Positions 23,324 to 31,786 of a stretch of 45,551 nucleotides of DNA are shown in pieces. The DNA comes from Arthrobacter sp. ZGTC131. GTDB taxonomy: Bacteria; Actinomycetota; Actinomycetes; Actinomycetales; Micrococcaceae. The notes beneath the pieces were generated by a model. It saw nothing but the letters and a program-made list of their open reading frames with translations, was not told the origin of the DNA and ran no database searches. Numbering within the stretch: position 1 is the first letter of the stretch; each line of letters starts with the position of its first letter. The stretch covers positions 1 through 45,551 of the forward strand of contig NZ_PJIK01000023.1 in NCBI RefSeq assembly GCF_002929275.1, written 5' to 3'. A program made the translations under genes and the position numbers.

Positions 23324-24598
23324 TTACTTCGAAATGGTGTGGGCCAGCCTCGGGTGGGCCAGGCCGGTGAGTTGGGGGATTCCGACGCCGGCAAGCGCCA
23401 GTACTTCGTCGGCACCCACCGCTCCGCACTGGACGCCGCGCAGCACGAAGGCAGCCAGCGCGCGGGCAGTGGCTGGTTCATCCATGACGCCGCCCTCCGT
23501 CTGCTCGACGTAGTTCCGGAGCCGGGCCGCGGCGGCCGGGAGCCCCTGGCGGTAGAAGGCATACGTTGCGGCGAAGCGGCTGGGCAGCTGGGCCGGGTGC
23601 AGGTCCCAGCCCTGGTAGTAGCCGCGCTCCAGGGAACGCCGCACCAGCCGGCCATGCAGCTGCCAGGCGTTTTCGACGTTGTCGCCCACGGGGATGATGT
23701 TGGTGGAGCCGTCCGAGAGCCGGATGCCGGTGCCGGCCACGGCGAGCTGCATGACCTCCTTGGCGAAGTCCGCCACGGGGTGCTCCATGGACTGGTACTC
23801 GGCCGAGATCTGCAGGGACGCCGAGTAGTCGTAGGTGCCATAGTGCAGCCCGCTGATTCGGCCGGGAACAGCGTGGGGAAGCTGGGCCACGGGTGAGCTG
23901 CCGTCGGGGCCGAGGATGAGCTGCGGTGTCTCCACCTGCACCTCGAACCGCAAGCGTCCGGCGGGCAGGGAATGGACTTCCTCGAGCCGGGACACGGCGT
24001 AGTCCATCGCCTGCACCTGGGCCACCGTGGTGACCTTGGGCAGCGTCAGGACCAGTCCGTGGGGCAGTTCGCCGGCCGCGGCCAGGCCGGACACAAACAG
24101 GTCCAGGGTGCGCAGGCCGCGGGCCCGGGTGGCGGCCTCGAAGCACTTGAACCGGATCCCGATGAACGGCGGCGCTGTGCCAGCCGCAACCGCGGCGGCC
24201 ACGGCGGAAGCCGCAGCAGCAGCGGCGGCGTCCTCGGCGTCGTCGCCCCTGTCCCCGAAGCCGTCCTCGAAGTCGAGCCGGAGATCCTCGATCGGTTCGC
24301 TGCCCAGCTTGGCCTCCACCCGGGCGGCGACGGCGGCGGCCAGGTCAGCGTCCTGGCCCAGCAGCGCGCCGAGCCGGGCCAGCCCGCCGTGGGCGTTCGC
24401 CGTCGCGAGCGCCTGGGCGCCCCAATCGGCGGCGAGCGACGGCGTGAACCGGTCCGCGGGGACGTAGACGGTGTGGACGGGCTGGCGGGAGCCGTCGTCG
24501 CCGGGGTAGTTCTGCTCCAGCAGGCGGTCGGTGTCCGCAAGCTGGGCGTCGATGCGGGCGAGGTCGGCCGGGCCGAGTGATGGTTCGGGTACCGCCAT
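23324..24598 (-). CDS. HpcH/CitE-like TIM-barrel protein (DUF6986 type), unknown reaction
   Basis: A 424-residue protein resembling the citrate-lyase-beta/HpcH aldolase superfamily, which also includes the malate synthase barrel. Visible elements are LRLDFEDGFGDRGDDAE (acidic metal-type motif, about 107), IRFKCFE, LVLTLPKVTTVAQV, FEVQVETPQLIL (candidate metal-binding Glu) and ISGLHYGTYDYSAS. The likely catalytic acids are therefore kept. An Ala-rich stretch lies near residues 125-140. It sits 3 bases after aceB and 10 before allE, so it is firmly in a glyoxylate/ureidoglycolate operon. A C-C or C-N lyase acting on a glyoxylate-related compound is inferred; no activity is known to me. Confidence 0.8.
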   Translation of the reverse strand: MAVPEPSLGPADLARIDAQLADTDRLLEQNYPGDDGSRQPVHTVYVPADRFTPSLAADWGAQALATANAHGGLARLGALLGQDADLAAAVAARVEAKLGSEPIEDLRLDFEDGFGDRGDDAEDAAAAAAASAVAAAVAAGTAPPFIGIRFKCFEAATRARGLRTLDLFVSGLAAAGELPHGLVLTLPKVTTVAQVQAMDYAVSRLEEVHSLPAGRLRFEVQVETPQLILGPDGSSPVAQLPHAVPGRISGLHYGTYDYSASLQISAEYQSMEHPVADFAKEVMQLAVAGTGIRLSDGSTNIIPVGDNVENAWQLHGRLVRRSLERGYYQGWDLHPAQLPSRFAATYAFYRQGLPAAAARLRNYVEQTEGGVMDEPATARALAAFVLRGVQCGAVGADEVLALAGVGIPQLTGLAHPRLAHTISK

Positions 24599-24601
24599 GC
24601 C

Positions 24602-26200
24602 TCAGCCCACCAGTTCGTAGGCCGGGGTGGTGAGGAAGTCCGTGTAGTCCTCGGAAAGGCAGATGTCCGCGATCAGGCTGCTGGCGGGCTGGTAGTAGCG
24701 TTCGAAGGCTTCTTCGCCCACCTCGCCGCGCAGCTTCTCCGTTTCCTCGGCCAGGATCTTCGTGACCAGTTCGCGCGTCACCGTGTTGCCGGTGTCAGCC
24801 AGGACCACCTCGTTGCGGATCTGCTGCCACACCTGCGAGCGGGAGATCTCTGCCGTGGCGGCATCCTCCATCAGGTTGTGGATGGCTACCGCACCGTTGC
24901 CCGAGATCCACACGGCGGTGTAGGCGACCGCGACGTACAGGTTCAGGCGCAGGCCCGCTTCCGTGACCTGGCCGTCGGCCGAGGCGATGTCCAGCAGCTG
25001 GCCCGCGGTGACCGAGACCTCCGGCCGCTGCTTGTCCAGCTGGTTGGGGCGCTCGCCGAGGACGGAGTCGAACACTTCCTGGCAGACCGGGACGAGGTCC
25101 GGGTGCGCCACCCAGGAGCCGTCGAAGCCGTCGTTCGCTTCGCGGGTCTTGTCCGCACGGACCTTCTCGAAGGCCTGGGCAGTGACTTCTGGCTCGCGCC
25201 GGTTCGGGATGACGGCGGCCATCCCGCCCATCGCGAAGGCGCCGCGGTGGTGGCAGGTCTTGACCAGCAGCTCCGTGTAGGCGCGCATGAAGGGCGCCGT
25301 CATGGCCACGGTGGCACGGTCCGGCAGCACGAAGCTGGCACCGGCGTCGCGGAAGTACTTGATGATGCTGAACAGGTAGTCCCAGCGCCCGGCGTTCAGG
25401 CCCGAGGCGTGGTCGCGGAGTTCGTAAAGGATCTCGTCCATCTCGAACGCGGCCGGGATGGTCTCGATCAGCACGGTGGCGCGGATGGTGCCCTGGTTGA
25501 TGCCCAGGAAGTCCTGCGCGAACACGAACACCTCGTTCCAGAGGCGGGCCTCGAGGTGGCTCTCCATCTTGGGCAGGTAGTAGTACGGGCCCTGGCCGTT
25601 GAGCACCAGCTGCTTGGCGATGTGGAAGAAGTGCAGGCCGAAGTCCACCAGGGCACCCACGGCGGGCGCGCCGTCGATCAGCAGGTGCCGTTCCTCCATG
25701 TGCCAGCCGCGGGGCCGGGCCACCACCACGGCCAGCGGGGCGTCGGTGCGGAGCCGGTATTCCTTGCCTTCCGGGGAGGTGTAGCTCAGGGTCCCCGTTG
25801 CGGCGTCGCGGAGGTTCAGGATGGCGTCGATGACGTTGGCCCACGTGGGGGTGCTCGCGTCCTCGAGGTCTGCGAGCCACACCTTGGCGCCGGAGTTCAG
25901 CGCGTTGATGGCCATCTTCGCCGGGGAGGCGGGGCCCGTCATCTCCACCCGGCGGTCCTGCAGGGCCGCCGGTGCCGGCGCCACCTTCCAGTCGCCGTCG
26001 CGCACGTCCTGGGTGTTCGGCAGGAAATCGAGGCTGCCGGTCCGCGCCACGTGCTCACGCTTGGCGGCCCGGGCCTTGAGCAGGTCCGCGCGCGTGCCGG
26101 CGAAGCGCTTGTGGAGCTCCTCCACGAAGGCCAGCGCCTTGGGGGTGAGGATCTCCTCCGCGCGTTCGATCGGCCGGGGGTCTGTGACTGTGATAGCCAT
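24602..26200 (-). CDS. aceB: Malate synthase A
   Basis: A 532-residue malate synthase, isoform A by length, condensing glyoxylate and acetyl-CoA to malate. Motifs include ALNSGAKVWLADLEDASTPTW (about 101-121), VVVARPRGWHMEERH, FFHIAKQLVLNGQGPYYYLPKMESH and IRATVLIETIPAAFEMDEILYELRDHASGLNAGRWDYLFS, which carries the Mg-binding and catalytic residues; HRRGAFAMGGMAA-like sequence (HHRGAFAMGGMAA) follows. AAAGGA precedes the ATG. No isocitrate lyase is beside it; its partners are AllE and malic enzyme. This suggests that it consumes purine-derived glyoxylate rather than serving the glyoxylate shunt alone. Confidence 0.95.
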   Translation of the reverse strand: MAITVTDPRPIERAEEILTPKALAFVEELHKRFAGTRADLLKARAAKREHVARTGSLDFLPNTQDVRDGDWKVAPAPAALQDRRVEMTGPASPAKMAINALNSGAKVWLADLEDASTPTWANVIDAILNLRDAATGTLSYTSPEGKEYRLRTDAPLAVVVARPRGWHMEERHLLIDGAPAVGALVDFGLHFFHIAKQLVLNGQGPYYYLPKMESHLEARLWNEVFVFAQDFLGINQGTIRATVLIETIPAAFEMDEILYELRDHASGLNAGRWDYLFSIIKYFRDAGASFVLPDRATVAMTAPFMRAYTELLVKTCHHRGAFAMGGMAAVIPNRREPEVTAQAFEKVRADKTREANDGFDGSWVAHPDLVPVCQEVFDSVLGERPNQLDKQRPEVSVTAGQLLDIASADGQVTEAGLRLNLYVAVAYTAVWISGNGAVAIHNLMEDAATAEISRSQVWQQIRNEVVLADTGNTVTRELVTKILAEETEKLRGEVGEEAFERYYQPASSLIADICLSEDYTDFLTTPAYELVG

Positions 26201-26225
26201 TGTGGGTCCTTTCCAGGGCTGCGAA

Positions 26226-27701
<1,476 letters not shown>

Positions 27702-27754
27702 TGAATGTCCTCCTGATTGGGCCCATCGCTGGGCTGGGTCGTTCTCGTAAATGT

Positions 27755-27796
27755 TTTCGTATTATGGATATTATTATCTACTTTATGGAAATACAA
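27755..27796. promoter_or_regulatory. mae operon promoter with overlapping direct-repeat operators
   Basis: On the minus strand TTGTAT (27791-27796) and TAATAT (27768-27773) are 17 bp apart. On the + strand the near-identical decamers TTATGGATAT (27762-27771) and TTATGGAAAT (27783-27792) begin 21 bp apart, one covering the -10 and the other the -35. This is a classic repressor layout two helical turns apart. The divergent IclR-type regulator is the obvious candidate binder. Confidence 0.7.
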
Positions 27797-27911
27797 GCCC
27801 TTGTTGGCGCATCGACGCCGGGAGTGCCGTGCTGTATCTTTGGCTTTCTAAGCAGTTCTTTTCACGATGCGGATAAGAGTTGTCGGAACCGAGCCAGCAG
27901 GAGATTGGTAC

Positions 27912-28667
27912 ATGGCTGAAAAAGCCCCCGGAGGCGTGCAGTCCGTTGAGCGCGTCTTTGAACTTTTGGAACTGATCACCGATGCAGGCGGCGACGTCAC
28001 GCTCAGCGAACTCTCCTCCTCCACGGATCTGCCCCTGCCCACGATCCACCGGCTCCTGCGCACCTTGGTCACCCTGGGCTACATCCGCCAGCTGCCCAAC
28101 CGCCGCTACGCCCTCGGCCCGCGGCTGATCCGGCTCGGCGAGGGCGCCAACAAGCAGCTCGGGGCCCTGGCGCGGCCGCAGCTGAAGTCCCTCGTGGACC
28201 GGCTGGGCGAAACTTCCAACATGGCCGTGCTCGACTCGGACATGGTGATCTACGTGGCGCAGGTGCCGTCGCTGCACTCCATGCGTATGTTCACCGAGGT
28301 GGGCCGCCGCGCGCACACGCATGACACCGGCGTGGGCAAGGCCATTCTGGCGCAGCTGGACGACGAGGTGGTCCGCGGGATCGTCACGCGGACCGGAATG
28401 CCCACGCCCACGCCCAAGAGCATCGGCGACTTCGATTCCCTCATTGCGGACCTGAACCGCATCCGCGAGCGCGGCTACTCCATTGACGAGGAGGAGCAGG
28501 AGCTCGGCGTCCGGTGCTTCGCCATGGCCGTGCCCAACGCGCCCACGCCCACCGCCATCTCGGTGTCCGGGCCGGTGTCCCGGGTGGACCAGTCGTTCGC
28601 CGACCGCGCCGTCCCGCTGCTGCGCGAAGCAGCCCAGGCGATCTCGGACGAGCTCAACCAAAACTGA
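27912..28667 (+). CDS. IclR-family regulator of the glyoxylate/allantoin operon
   Basis: A 251-residue IclR-family transcription factor. The N-terminal winged helix (about 9-70) has SVERVFELLELI, VTLSELSSSTDLPLPTIHRLLRTLVTLGYIRQLPNRRYALGPRL. The C-terminal effector domain has METSNMAVL-like GETSNMAVLDSD, RRAHTHDTGVGKAILAQL and a RERGYSIDEEEQELGVRCFA motif. It resembles AllR, which in E. coli responds to glyoxylate and allantoin; that effector is inferred here. The ATG at 27912 has AGGAG at eight-base spacing; an upstream ATG at 27867 lacks one. It is divergent from the malic enzyme operon. Confidence 0.9.
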   Translation: MAEKAPGGVQSVERVFELLELITDAGGDVTLSELSSSTDLPLPTIHRLLRTLVTLGYIRQLPNRRYALGPRLIRLGEGANKQLGALARPQLKSLVDRLGETSNMAVLDSDMVIYVAQVPSLHSMRMFTEVGRRAHTHDTGVGKAILAQLDDEVVRGIVTRTGMPTPTPKSIGDFDSLIADLNRIRERGYSIDEEEQELGVRCFAMAVPNAPTPTAISVSGPVSRVDQSFADRAVPLLREAAQAISDELNQN

Positions 28668-28690
28668 CCCCCGCCGTCGTTCTTCTCTTG

Positions 28691-28757
28691 GAGCGCGAAC
28701 TGGCAGCTAACGCCCTCAAACGCGGGTTTTGAGGGCATCAGCTGCCGGTTCGCGCTC
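28691..28757. repeat. Long hairpin A (67 nt) between convergent genes
   Basis: Outer arms 28691-28708 and 28740-28757 pair over 18 bases with one wobble; an inner 9-bp stem (28712-28720 with 28728-28736) follows after symmetric 3-nt internal loops. It shares the end sequence GAGCGCGAAC with hairpin B. It lies 23 bases after the IclR gene stop and may terminate it. Confidence 0.8.
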
Positions 28758-28774
28758 AGGTCTCCGTGCCTTGG

Positions 28775-28832
28775 AGCGCGAACGAACACTTGAGGCCCTT
28801 GGAAACAGGGGCCTCAAGTGTTCGTTCGCGCT
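28775..28832. repeat. Long hairpin B (58 nt), perfect 24-bp arms
   Basis: Arms 28775-28798 and 28809-28832 are perfectly complementary over 24 bp around a 10-nt loop. It lies 12 bases beyond the stop of the convergent permease gene. Hairpins A and B share the outer AGCGCGAAC/GTTCGCGCT arms and a TTGAGG-type inner segment, so they belong to one repeat family and probably serve as a bidirectional terminator. Confidence 0.85.
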
Positions 28833-28844
28833 TGGGGGAGGGGC

Positions 28845-30326
28845 TCAGTGCTCCGATGTCGTGGAGGACTGGACCGGGACTTCCTTGCCGTCGCAGTCAA
28901 TCAGCTTGCCGCCCTCGTAGCGGTCGCCGTCGGCCAGGCACTTGAGGTCTTCCTCGCGGACCACGCGCCCCGTTCCGGCGACGAACACTGACTGGTTCTC
29001 CGAGTTGCCCGCCTTGAGGTGGTTGAACAGCAGGTTCAGCAGGATGGCCATGATCGCGGCCGAGCTGATGCCCGAGTGGAAGATGGTGCCGAACCAGGAC
29101 GGGAACTGGTCGTAGAACGCCGGGGCGGCGATGGGAATCATGCCGAACCCGATGGACGCCGCCACGATGATCAGGTTCATGTTGTTCTTGTACTCCACTT
29201 TGGCGAGCGTCCGGATGCCGCTGGCGGCAACCGTTCCAAAGAGTACGACGCCGGCACCGCCCAGGACGGGAGTCGGCACCGCCGCGACCACGCGGCCAAG
29301 CACCGGCAGCAGGCCAAGGATGACGAGGATCAGGCCGCCGGCGCTGACCACGAAACGGCTCTTGACGCCCGTGATGGCAACCAGGCCCACGTTCTGGGCG
29401 AAGGCGCTCTGGGTGAAGGAGTTGAACAGCGGGGAGATGGCGCTGGAGAGCATGTCCGCGCGCAGGCCGTCGCCGATCCGCTTGGAGTCCACCTTGGTGC
29501 CCACGATCTCGCCGACGGCAATGATGTCCGCGGAGGTCTCGGTGAGCGTCACCAGGATGACGATGAGCATGGAGACGATCGCGGCTATCTCGAACGTGGG
29601 GGCACCGAACGCGAACGGGGTGGGGAACGCGACGACTTCGCCCTGGCCCACCTTGGAGAAATCAGCCATGCCGAAGATGACGGCGATTACCGTGCCCAGC
29701 ACCATGGCCAGCAGGATGGAGAGCCGGGAGATCGCGGCGCTGCCCACCTTGCTGAGCAGGAGGACGATCGCCATCGTCGCGGCGGCCAGGCCGATGTTGG
29801 CCACGCTGCCGTAGTTCGGCGCCTTGCTGTTGCCGCCCATAGCCCAGTTGGCCGCGACCGGCGTCAGCGTCAGGCCGATCGTGGTGATCACCGTGCCCGT
29901 CACCACCGGCGGGAAAAAGCGAATGATCTTGGAAAACAGCGGCGTGATGAGCAGGCCGATCAGCGAGGCCGCGATCACCGACCCGAAGACCGCCTGGATG
30001 CCGCCGCCGCCGTGGACAATCGCCACCATGGTGGAAACGCCGGCAAACGAGACGCCCTGGACCAGGGGCAGCTGGGATCCGAAGAACCGGATGCCGACGG
30101 TCTGGAGGATCGTGGCCAGGCCGCCGACGAACAGGCAGGCGGCAATCAGCAGGCCGATGTCCTGCGAGGACATGCCGGCCGCCGCGCCGATGATCAGCGG
30201 CGGGGCGATGATGCCCCCGTACATGGTGAGGACGTGCTGGAACCCGTAGGCGAAGGTGCTGCCGAGTGACAGCTTCTGGTCTTCGGGGCGGGTTGCCGCC
30301 GGGCGGACTTTTTTCTTGGTGTTCAT
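28845..30326 (-). CDS. NCS2 xanthine/urate permease
   Basis: A 493-residue membrane transporter of the nucleobase-ascorbate (NCS2) family, probably importing xanthine or urate by proton symport. Family signatures are FAYGFQHVLTMYGGIIAPPLIIG (TM1), QLPLVQGVSFAGVSTM (TM3), TLTETSADIIAVGEIVG (TM8) and FTQSAFAQNVGLVAITGVKSRFV. About 12-14 hydrophobic segments are present, and the C-terminus is a short hydrophilic tail. It lies beside uricase on the same strand, which supports urate/xanthine specificity. The ribosome-binding site is poor, and the leader contains duplicated segments and an out-of-frame upstream ATG. Confidence 0.92.
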   Translation of the reverse strand: MNTKKKVRPAATRPEDQKLSLGSTFAYGFQHVLTMYGGIIAPPLIIGAAAGMSSQDIGLLIAACLFVGGLATILQTVGIRFFGSQLPLVQGVSFAGVSTMVAIVHGGGGIQAVFGSVIAASLIGLLITPLFSKIIRFFPPVVTGTVITTIGLTLTPVAANWAMGGNSKAPNYGSVANIGLAAATMAIVLLLSKVGSAAISRLSILLAMVLGTVIAVIFGMADFSKVGQGEVVAFPTPFAFGAPTFEIAAIVSMLIVILVTLTETSADIIAVGEIVGTKVDSKRIGDGLRADMLSSAISPLFNSFTQSAFAQNVGLVAITGVKSRFVVSAGGLILVILGLLPVLGRVVAAVPTPVLGGAGVVLFGTVAASGIRTLAKVEYKNNMNLIIVAASIGFGMIPIAAPAFYDQFPSWFGTIFHSGISSAAIMAILLNLLFNHLKAGNSENQSVFVAGTGRVVREEDLKCLADGDRYEGGKLIDCDGKEVPVQSSTTSEH

Positions 30327-30382
30327 GGCAGACTTTCTGGTTCATGGCAGACGTCTTTGTCTGGCTAACGTGTCTGGCTAAC
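30321..30382. repeat. Two tandem microduplications in the permease leader
   Basis: GTTCATGGCAGAC occurs at 30321-30333 and 30340-30352 (period 19), and TGTCTGGCTAAC at 30358-30369 and 30371-30382 (period 13). The first pair duplicates the start-codon region; the upstream ATG copy (30345) is out of frame with the gene. Confidence 0.75.
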
Positions 30383-30436
30383 AAGTTTTGATTCGGTGGT
30401 GCTGGGTGTGGCCGGTCGCGTTTAGGACCGGCTTGC

Positions 30437-30487
30437 CGGTGGTCGAGCCTGGCGAGACCACAGTGGTTTCATCCGGCTCGACCACCG
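30437..30487. repeat. REP-like palindrome between uricase and permease genes
   Basis: CGGTGGTCGAGCC (30437-30449) pairs perfectly with GGCTCGACCACCG (30475-30487). Inside, GAGACCAC (30454-30461) faces GTGGTTTC (30463-30470). The unit resembles the dispersed GGTGGTCGAGC...GAAACCAC palindromes common in actinobacterial intergenic DNA. It starts 8 bases beyond the uricase stop. Confidence 0.75.
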
Positions 30488-30494
30488 AAGCGGG

Positions 30495-31403
30495 TCAGCA
30501 GAAGCCTGCGATGCCGGACCAAGCCACCTCTGCCGGCTCGGCATCGTCCCGCTGGACGGTCGCCTCGATCAGGCCGTACGGGCGGTCGGCCGCGAAGAAG
30601 ACCTCGTTGGGGTTGTCGAGGCCGAACGGCGAGAGGTCAACCAGGAAGTGGTGCTTGTTGGGCATCGAGAACCTGATTTCCTCGATTTCGCTGTGCGCCT
30701 CCAGGACCTTGGTGCCCATGTCGAAGAGCGTCTGCTGCAGGGCGTGCGAGTACTTCTCGGTGAAGCCTTCGAGCAGGAGGGCCTTGACGTCCTCGTAGTT
30801 CTTGTTGAAGTCCAGCGAGCTGAAGTCGGTCCCTGCCTTGAAGCGCCAGCGCGCGGAAACGTCGGTGGCGAGGATCCGGTCCGTGGTCTCCGGCAGGGTG
30901 GTGTACTTGTCCCTGGGGTAGCCAACGAAACCGGACTGCGTGGATTTCAGCACCGTCAGGTCCTTGAGCCCCGAGATGAGGTGGGTGGCGGCGCCGTCGC
31001 GGACCAGGACGGCGGTGCGGACCTCCTGGCCGCTGCGCACGAAGGAGTGGTCGTGTGCGGTGCCGTGGGCCTGGATGCGGTCCCAGCGGTAGGACTCTGC
31101 TTCCCAGCGTCCGCCGGTGACCCACTCGAAGCTGGACGTGAAGTGCTCGCCGAGCCGGAGCAGGAAGGCCTCGGGGGAGCCGATCCCGTCGCGGGCGAAA
31201 GCGTAGACGGTGTTCTTTTGCGTATCCGTGGCCACGACGTGGGCGTTGTCGCCTTCGAGGTGCGCCGCCGTGAAGTCACCGCGGAGCTGAGAGGTGACGT
31301 TCAGGTCTTCGATCTCGTGGCGCTCGGTGTCCCGGGTGATCTTGACGACGCGGACTTCGGCCTTGCCGTACTGGTTGTTGCCGAGGACGATGTTGTTGCT
31401 CAT
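30495..31403 (-). CDS. uox: Urate oxidase (uricase)
   Basis: A 302-residue cofactor-free uricase that oxidises urate to 5-hydroxyisourate with release of H2O2. Two T-fold halves are visible. Landmarks are NNQYGKAEVRVVKITR with the active-site Lys at the N-terminus, VVATDTQKNTVYAFARD with the catalytic Thr, SGLKDLTVLKSTQSGFVGYPRDKYTTL and FSMPNKHHFLVDLSPFGLDNPNEVF near the C-terminus. Length is normal. The ATG at 31403 starts the family N-terminus; earlier in-frame codons would cross the leader. The next gene downstream is the NCS2 permease, 168 bases away. Confidence 0.95.
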   Translation of the reverse strand: MSNNIVLGNNQYGKAEVRVVKITRDTERHEIEDLNVTSQLRGDFTAAHLEGDNAHVVATDTQKNTVYAFARDGIGSPEAFLLRLGEHFTSSFEWVTGGRWEAESYRWDRIQAHGTAHDHSFVRSGQEVRTAVLVRDGAATHLISGLKDLTVLKSTQSGFVGYPRDKYTTLPETTDRILATDVSARWRFKAGTDFSSLDFNKNYEDVKALLLEGFTEKYSHALQQTLFDMGTKVLEAHSEIEEIRFSMPNKHHFLVDLSPFGLDNPNEVFFAADRPYGLIEATVQRDDAEPAEVAWSGIAGFC

Positions 31404-31437
31404 GGTCAGTTCCCAACTTCCGTAAGTGGAATCAAAG

Positions 31438-31456
31438 TTCCACAGTGAAATTAAGT
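31438..31456. promoter_or_regulatory. Purine-regulon motif copy 1 (uricase leader)
   Basis: TTCCACAGTGAAATTAAGT lies 35 bases upstream of the uricase start. Its last ten bases, GAAATTAAGT, and its TTYCACA start recur between the 8-oxoguanine deaminase and guaD genes (34886-34906), with the centre two bases longer there. It is a candidate shared operator. Confidence 0.55.
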
Positions 31457-31493
31457 GCGTGTTTCCCACGCGTTTCTTGTCCCGTCGACCCAA

Positions 31494-31529
31494 CAAAAAA
31501 TGAGCCGACATCAATTGATGTCAGCTCAT
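31494..31529 (-). terminator. Intrinsic terminator upstream of uricase
   Basis: On the minus strand a 13-bp stem (31500-31512 with 31517-31529, one wobble, AATT loop) runs straight into TTTTTTG. It is the only textbook U-tract terminator in the window. It could end transcripts from the LigD-type gene, or act as an attenuator in a uricase leader started further upstream. Confidence 0.8.
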
Positions 31530-31682
31530 TACGACCCTGCCTGCTGCTCCCAGGTTACGTGACATGCGCCACGAATTGCCTTCCAGCGTAGCGCAGCCAT
31601 GCCGTGGTGTACATCACAATCCGAAAAATCTGATTATGACTGGGCGCACCGCCCGGTAAGCGCGCTCTCTGCGCGCGAGCTC

Positions 31683-31712
31683 TTGACCGGACCGCCAAGC
31701 CGGACCTAGAAT
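31683..31712 (+). promoter_or_regulatory. Promoter of the 58-codon gene
   Basis: TTGACC (31683-31688) and TAGAAT (31707-31712) are 18 bp apart. The start codon with its strong GAGGAGG lies 75 bases downstream. Confidence 0.65.
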
Positions 31713-31786
31713 TTCCACATAACAATAAACAGTTTCCGAGATGTGAAATTGACCGTAGGTAGCACCACAGAAACGAGGAGGAACAG

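Larger units (their letters stand above)
31404..31786. other. 383-base regulatory gap between uricase and a small gene
   Basis: No gene over 30 codons with a ribosome-binding site was seen inside. The gap holds the uricase leader with a conserved motif, an intrinsic terminator on the minus strand (31494-31529), GC-rich hairpins near 31646-31680, and a promoter for the 58-codon gene on the + strand. Long AATTTCCACAT/ATGTGAAATT arms (about 31711-31749) flank the start region of that promoter. Confidence 0.5.

Noticed and set aside
22501-23841. A 446-codon frame extending AllE upstream
   Set aside because: The extension is an out-of-frame reading of the DUF6986-type gene. AllE begins at 23313 or 23316 with AAGGA upstream.
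28691-28832. A short CRISPR array
   Set aside because: The two units are self-complementary hairpins with different cores, lack regular spacers and have no cas genes nearby.
31530-31700. A known purine or xanthine riboswitch ahead of uricase
   Set aside because: I could not align any conserved riboswitch core; only hairpins and a terminator are visible. The attenuator idea is kept as a hypothesis without naming a class.
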